This document shows positions 59,767-64,000 of a stretch of 64,000 nucleotides of DNA, one piece after another; within the stretch, counting starts at the first letter, position 1, and the number at the start of each line of letters is the position of its first letter. The position numbers and the translations under genes are program-made. Location of the stretch: assembly GCA_025782575.1 (NCBI GenBank), contig JALGYY010000044.1:1-64000 (forward strand), in the 5' to 3' direction. The notes under the pieces are model-generated. The model made no database searches, was not told where the DNA came from, and saw nothing but the letters and a program-made list of their open reading frames with translations. The stretch comes from a bacterium (GTDB lineage Bacteria > Orphanbacterota > Orphanbacteria > Orphanbacterales > Orphanbacteraceae).

Positions 59767-59893
59767 ACGGAGCACGAGAGATTTCAAACACGCGCTCATG
59801 CGCGACGAAGAAGAAGTCCGGTTGCTTGAAGTTCTGCTGATTCGCACTCGTTGTTTTCTGCCCCACTCTATCGGGGCATCGGTCCTTTCGCCG

Positions 59894-60364
59894 TTACCAG
59901 CGGTAATGGGCAAACGCCTTGTTGGCTTCAGCCATTTTGTGCGTGTCTTCCCTCTTCTTGATCGTGCTTCCTTCTTTTTTCGCGGCTGCCATGAATTCGC
60001 CTGCCAGCTTTTCCATCATCGACTTCTCGGGCCGCGCCTTCGCAAAACCGATGAGCCAACGCATGGCGAGCGACGTTCTCCGCTCAGGTCGCACTTCGAC
60101 AGGCACCTGGTAGGTCGCGCCACCAACACGGCGGGACTTCACTTCGACCACCGGCTTGGCGTTCGTAAGTGCCTGCTTGAAAATGGTCAACCCGGGCTGA
60201 CCCGTCTTCTCCTCGATAATCTCAAATGCGCCGTAAACAACCCGCTCGGCCGTGCTCTTCTTCCCGTCCTGCATCATGTTATTGATGAACTTGGCGAGCG
60301 TCAGATTGCCGTGTATCGGATCGGGCTTCAGTTCGAAGTTCGTTTTATATTTCTTTCTAGGCAT
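59894..60364 (-). CDS. rpsG: 30S ribosomal protein S7
   Basis: 156 residues: [80 protein letters not shown] and [20 protein letters not shown]. Primary binder of the 16S 3' major domain; represses the str operon in E. coli. Three bases after rpsL. Confidence 0.97.
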   Translation of the reverse strand: MPRKKYKTNFELKPDPIHGNLTLAKFINNMMQDGKKSTAERVVYGAFEIIEEKTGQPGLTIFKQALTNAKPVVEVKSRRVGGATYQVPVEVRPERRTSLAMRWLIGFAKARPEKSMMEKLAGEFMAAAKKEGSTIKKREDTHKMAEANKAFAHYRW

Positions 60365-60367
60365 GAT

Positions 60368-60742
60368 CTACTTCTTCGGCTTACGCGTCCCGTATTTTGA
60401 ACGGGACTGCGTGCGGCCGTCGACACCCGAGGCGTCGAGCGTTCCGCGAACAATGTGATAACGAACGCCGGGAATGTCCTTGACTCGGCCGCCGCGAACC
60501 AGAACCAGCGAATGCTCCTGCAGATTGTGTCCCTCACCCGGAATGTACGAGGTAACCTCGATTCCATTGGTGAGCCTGACACGGGCAACTTTCCGAAGCG
60601 CCGAGTTAGGTTTCTTCGGTGATGTGGTGTACACACGCGTGCAGACCCCTCGTTTCTGAGGGCAACCCTGCAAAGCGGGCGCCTTGTTCTTCTTCTTCAC
60701 CACCTTGCGCCCTTTACGGACAAGCTGATTGATGGTTGGCAC
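60368..60742 (-). CDS. rpsL: 30S ribosomal protein S12
   Basis: 124 residues: [100 protein letters not shown]. Lys at the PKKPNS site and in the RVKD loop are wild-type residues for streptomycin susceptibility. First gene after rpoC. Confidence 0.98.
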   Translation of the reverse strand: MPTINQLVRKGRKVVKKKNKAPALQGCPQKRGVCTRVYTTSPKKPNSALRKVARVRLTNGIEVTSYIPGEGHNLQEHSLVLVRGGRVKDIPGVRYHIVRGTLDASGVDGRTQSRSKYGTRKPKK

Positions 60743-60811
60743 GGACCGATCCTCCTAAACTGCTAAAACCCTAGGATTTAGGGGCACAGATTATTGATGC
60801 TATTGAAACCC

Positions 60812-63800
60812 TCACTTGGTGTCAACCACTTTTTCCTGCTTCCGTGCCGCCCCTTCGGCCGCCTGAACGGTCTCGGAAGGCGTTTCCGCCCCCTTGTCCC
60901 CTTCAACCCCCTCGGTGCTTTCCGGCACTTCAGGTGAGTCGGGCAATTCCGGCTCGAGAATCCGGATCCGGCGGCAGTGGTTCACCCCGGTTCCGGCAGG
61001 GATCAGGTTCCCCATGATGACGTTCTCTTTCAAGCCGAGCAGATTGTCGGTGGCACCCTTGATCGCCGCCTCGGTCAGCACCCTGGTGGTCTCCTGGAAG
61101 GAAGCCGCCGATACGAAGCTCTCCGTAGAGAGGGACGCCTTGGTGATCCCGAGGAGCAACGGCTGGAACGTGGCCGGCTTTCCACCCTCCGTGATCAGCC
61201 GCTCGTTCTCCAGCTTGATAATCCCCTTGGAGATCTGGTCCCCTTCGAGAAAGACCGTATCGCCCGAATCCTCTACCCGCACCTTCTGGAGCATCTGACG
61301 GACAATGACCTCAATGTGCTTATCGTTGATCCGTACACCCTGAAGGCGGTAAACCTCCTGGATTTCGTTTACGAGGTACTCCTGAACCGCATTGTTCCCC
61401 TTGATCCGAAGGATGTCGTGCGGGTTGATCGGCCCCTCAGAGAGCGGCTCCCCGGCGACAACGTAGTCTCCTTCTTTCACCATGAGGTGCTTTCCATGCT
61501 GGATCAGGTATTCCTTCTCAGCTCCTGACTCGTTGGTAGCAACGAGCTTACGGAGTCCGCGGACCGTACCCGCGAACTTGATTGTGCCGTCGATTTCAGA
61601 GACCACGGCCGCATCTTTCGGCTTCCGCGCCTCGAAAAGCTCCGCTACTCGGGGTAGACCACCTGTGATATCCCTGGTTTTTGAAAATTCCCGCGGAATT
61701 TTCGCCAGAATCGAACCCCCGGCGACCTTGTCACCGTCGTGAGCCAGAATCCGGGCTCCCGTCGGAATGAGATATTCGGCGCTCTTCCGGCCGCCGGTAC
61801 CGACAATTCGAATTGTCGGGTGCAGGCTTTTTTCACGTACATCGATGATCACCCGCTGGCGGAGACCGGTCTTGTCATCCAGCTCCTCGCGGACTGTCAC
61901 CTCGTCGATGATATCGACGAACTTCACCACACCCTTCTTTTCCGAAACGATCGGCGTCGAGTAAGGGTCCCACTCGAAGATCGCCTGTCCCTCTTCGACC
62001 TTGTCCCCTGCGGCGACCCGCAGGTGAGCTCCGTACGGAATGCGGTGCTTCGCCCGCACCCGCTCCTCGTCGTCGATGATCGACACCTCACCATGCCTGG
62101 CAATGACCACATGAACCTTGTCGGCCTGCTGGATGGTCCGGACCCGATCGTTGAACAGGATCTCTCCGCCAACCCGGGCTACGAGCTCCGTGTCCTCAGC
62201 AATGCGGGCAGCCGTACCACCGATGTGGAAGGTACGCAGCGTCAGCTGAGTGCCCGGCTCGCCGATCGACTGGGCTGCAATCACCCCGGCAGCCTCGCCG
62301 AGCGTCACGATCCGGCCTGTCGCCAGGTTTCTACCGTAACAATTGATACAGACACCGCGCCGTGACTCGCAGGTGAGGACGGAGCGGATCTTCACCATTT
62401 CGATACCTGCCTCTTCGACTGCGATCGATTCTTTCTCGGTGATCTGCTCAGCAGCGTGAACGATGATGTCGCCCGAAATCGGATCAACAATATCCTCTAC
62501 CGCTACGCGGCCGAGAATCCGATCGGCCAGCGGTTCGATCACCTTCTCACCCTCTTTGAGGGCGGAAGTGTCGAGTCCCAGAATCGTGCCGCAGTCGTCT
62601 TCATTAATGATGACATCCTGCGCCACATCGACAAGACGACGGGTGAGATAACCAGCGTCAGCAGTCTTCAGAGCGGTATCGGCGAGACCCTTCCGCGCAC
62701 CGTGCGTGGAAATGAAGTACTCGAGCACCGTCAGGCCTTCGCGGAAGTTCGAGACAATAGGCGACTCGATCACTTCCTGACCGGTGAGCTTCTTCTGCGG
62801 TTTTGCCATCAGCCCACGCATACCGGCAAGCTGGCGGATCTGCTCTTTCGAGCCTCTCGCCCCGGAGTTCGCCATCATGTATACCGGGTTGAATCCACCG
62901 AACGACCTGCCGAGGTTCTGGAACATGATGTCTGAAATATCGTTCGTGACGTGCGTCCAGGTATCAATCACCTTGTTGTAACGCTCACCGTTCGTGATCT
63001 GACCGCTTTTGTAATGATCGTAAATCTTGCGAACTTCCTTCTCCGCCTTCTTGATCATCTCGGTTTTCTCTTTCGGTATCATGATGTCATCAATACCGAT
63101 CGTGATTCCCGCAAGAGTGGCGTAACGGAAACCGAGATCCTTGAGGTCGTCCAGAAACGCCGCTGTCCGGGCGCCGCCCAGCTTGGTATGGCTCCGGCCG
63201 ACGATTTTCTCGAGTTCGCTCTTGTTCATCACATCGTTGATGAACTGAAGTTCCTCGGGTACGACCCGGTTGAAGATCACGCGGCCGACAGTCGTTTCGA
63301 TCCGCTTACCCCTGAACAGTACTTTGATCTTGGTACCGAGCTCCACGAGGTCGGCCGCGTAAGCAGCTTCGACATCATCGAAATTACCGAAGCCCATCCC
63401 CTCGCCCTTCGCTCCGTCGCGGGGCAGAGTGATGTAGTAGCAACCGAGCACGATATCCTGCGAGGGAGAGGCGACAGGGCGCCCGCTCGCCGGTGCGAGA
63501 ATATTGTGACTGCTGAGCATCAATACGCGCGCTTCGATCTGCGCTTCGAACGAAAGCGGCACATGTACCGCCATCTGATCGCCGTCAAAGTCGGCGTTGA
63601 ATGCCGCACAGACGAGCGGATGAATACGGATCGCCTTCCCTTCGACCAGGACCGGCTTGAACGCCTGGATCCCGAGCCGGTGAAGGGTGGGGGCGCGGTT
63701 CAGCAGAACCGGATGGTCCTGAATGATCTCTTCGAGAATATCCCAGACTTCAGGTTTCTCCCGCTCCACGAGCTTCTTCGCGCTCTTTACTGTCTGTACA

Positions 63801-64000
63801 TAGCCCTTGTCTTCCAGCTTCTTGATAATGAAGGGTTTGAAAAGTTCGAGTGCCATGTTCTTCGGCAGCCCGCACTGATCCAGCTTGAGCTCCGGCCCGA
63901 CAACAATTACCGAACGGCCTGAGTAGTCGACTCGCTTACCGAGGAGGTTCTGGCGGAACCGCCCCTGTTTTCCCTTCAACATGTCGGATAGGGACTTCAG
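60812..64000 (-). CDS. rpoC: RNA polymerase beta' subunit (partial, N-terminus outside window)
   Basis: About 1062 residues of the C-terminal part; the frame continues through 64000 ([20 protein letters not shown]), so the Met at 63982 is not a start. Active-site loop [14 protein letters not shown], bridge/F region [20 protein letters not shown], trigger-loop segment [20 protein letters not shown], second zinc site [16 protein letters not shown] and C-terminal [20 protein letters not shown] are intact. The tail after EPELPDSPE is Glu-rich. Start of the str-like transcript lies beyond the window. Confidence 0.97.
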   Translation of the reverse strand: MKSLSDMLKGKQGRFRQNLLGKRVDYSGRSVIVVGPELKLDQCGLPKNMALELFKPFIIKKLEDKGYVQTVKSAKKLVEREKPEVWDILEEIIQDHPVLLNRAPTLHRLGIQAFKPVLVEGKAIRIHPLVCAAFNADFDGDQMAVHVPLSFEAQIEARVLMLSSHNILAPASGRPVASPSQDIVLGCYYITLPRDGAKGEGMGFGNFDDVEAAYAADLVELGTKIKVLFRGKRIETTVGRVIFNRVVPEELQFINDVMNKSELEKIVGRSHTKLGGARTAAFLDDLKDLGFRYATLAGITIGIDDIMIPKEKTEMIKKAEKEVRKIYDHYKSGQITNGERYNKVIDTWTHVTNDISDIMFQNLGRSFGGFNPVYMMANSGARGSKEQIRQLAGMRGLMAKPQKKLTGQEVIESPIVSNFREGLTVLEYFISTHGARKGLADTALKTADAGYLTRRLVDVAQDVIINEDDCGTILGLDTSALKEGEKVIEPLADRILGRVAVEDIVDPISGDIIVHAAEQITEKESIAVEEAGIEMVKIRSVLTCESRRGVCINCYGRNLATGRIVTLGEAAGVIAAQSIGEPGTQLTLRTFHIGGTAARIAEDTELVARVGGEILFNDRVRTIQQADKVHVVIARHGEVSIIDDEERVRAKHRIPYGAHLRVAAGDKVEEGQAIFEWDPYSTPIVSEKKGVVKFVDIIDEVTVREELDDKTGLRQRVIIDVREKSLHPTIRIVGTGGRKSAEYLIPTGARILAHDGDKVAGGSILAKIPREFSKTRDITGGLPRVAELFEARKPKDAAVVSEIDGTIKFAGTVRGLRKLVATNESGAEKEYLIQHGKHLMVKEGDYVVAGEPLSEGPINPHDILRIKGNNAVQEYLVNEIQEVYRLQGVRINDKHIEVIVRQMLQKVRVEDSGDTVFLEGDQISKGIIKLENERLITEGGKPATFQPLLLGITKASLSTESFVSAASFQETTRVLTEAAIKGATDNLLGLKENVIMGNLIPAGTGVNHCRRIRILEPELPDSPEVPESTEGVEGDKGAETPSETVQAAEGAARKQEKVVDTK

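Overview
This 64 kb window looks like a chromosomal contig from an uncultured, moderately GC-rich, diderm bacterium. Several large secreted proteins end in FlgD-Ig-like (type IX-like) C-terminal domains. There are outer-membrane barrels, lipoproteins and a full str-S10-spc-alpha ribosomal supercluster. This fits a deep FCB-group lineage (candidate phyla such as Eisenbacteria or Krumholzibacteriota); that placement is inference, since no 16S gene is present.

Layout. 0-2 kb: a broken secreted-protein tail and an EamA/DMT permease (minus). 2.0-9.8 kb: a tightly packed plus-strand cluster of an outer-membrane barrel, a class I lysyl-tRNA-synthetase-like protein that has lost both ATP-binding signatures, an orphan amino-acid-binding lipoprotein, an aldehyde-dehydrogenase-fold enzyme, a membrane sensor kinase and a receiver-kinase hybrid. 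This is my leading candidate for an undescribed system: amino-acid or aldehyde sensing and processing built round a pseudo-synthetase.

9.8-27.8 kb: a mobile island. It holds a Xer-like recombinase; a putative defence module (HEPN protein, 4-TM protein, MBL-fold hydrolase); both terminase subunits plus a second terminase tail remnant; a divergent replication/integration arm (degenerate tyrosine recombinase, AlpA-like excisionase, a 31-codon coupled gene, Prim-Pol/AAA protein, SpoVG-like protein, D12 adenine methyltransferase, ParB-like protein, DUF2924 protein, large serine recombinase); and a small gene plus a papain-like cysteine-peptidase-like protein under a recognisable promoter. No capsid, portal or tail gene is visible, so it resembles a phage satellite or gutted prophage.

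27.8-38.5 kb: accessory genes for secreted, lipoprotein and outer-membrane proteins, separated by six clusters of a roughly 53-bp repeat that abut the stop codons of several genes. An IS21 istB remnant and tRNA-Asn(GTT) follow.

38.5-42.7 kb: a MutL/GlmL-family ASKHA ATPase with a conserved partner, a DUF4920-like lipoprotein, and a 365-bp long inverted repeat holding a bidirectional terminator.

42.7-64 kb (all minus; transcription runs right to left): rpoC (partial), rpsL, rpsG, fusA, a divergent tuf, rpsJ, rplD, rplW, rplB, rpsS, rplV, rpsC, rplP, rpmC, rpsQ, rplN, rplX, rplE, rpsZ, rpsH, rplF, rplR, rpsE, rpmD, rplO, secY, map, infA, rpmJ, rpsM, rpsK, rpoA, rplQ. Oddities: rplC is absent between rpsJ and rplD, rpsD is absent between rpsK and rpoA, adk is absent between secY and map, rpsE is frameshifted near its 3' third, and EF-Tu lacks the normal switch I motif. 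Some of these could be assembly artefacts and should be tested first.
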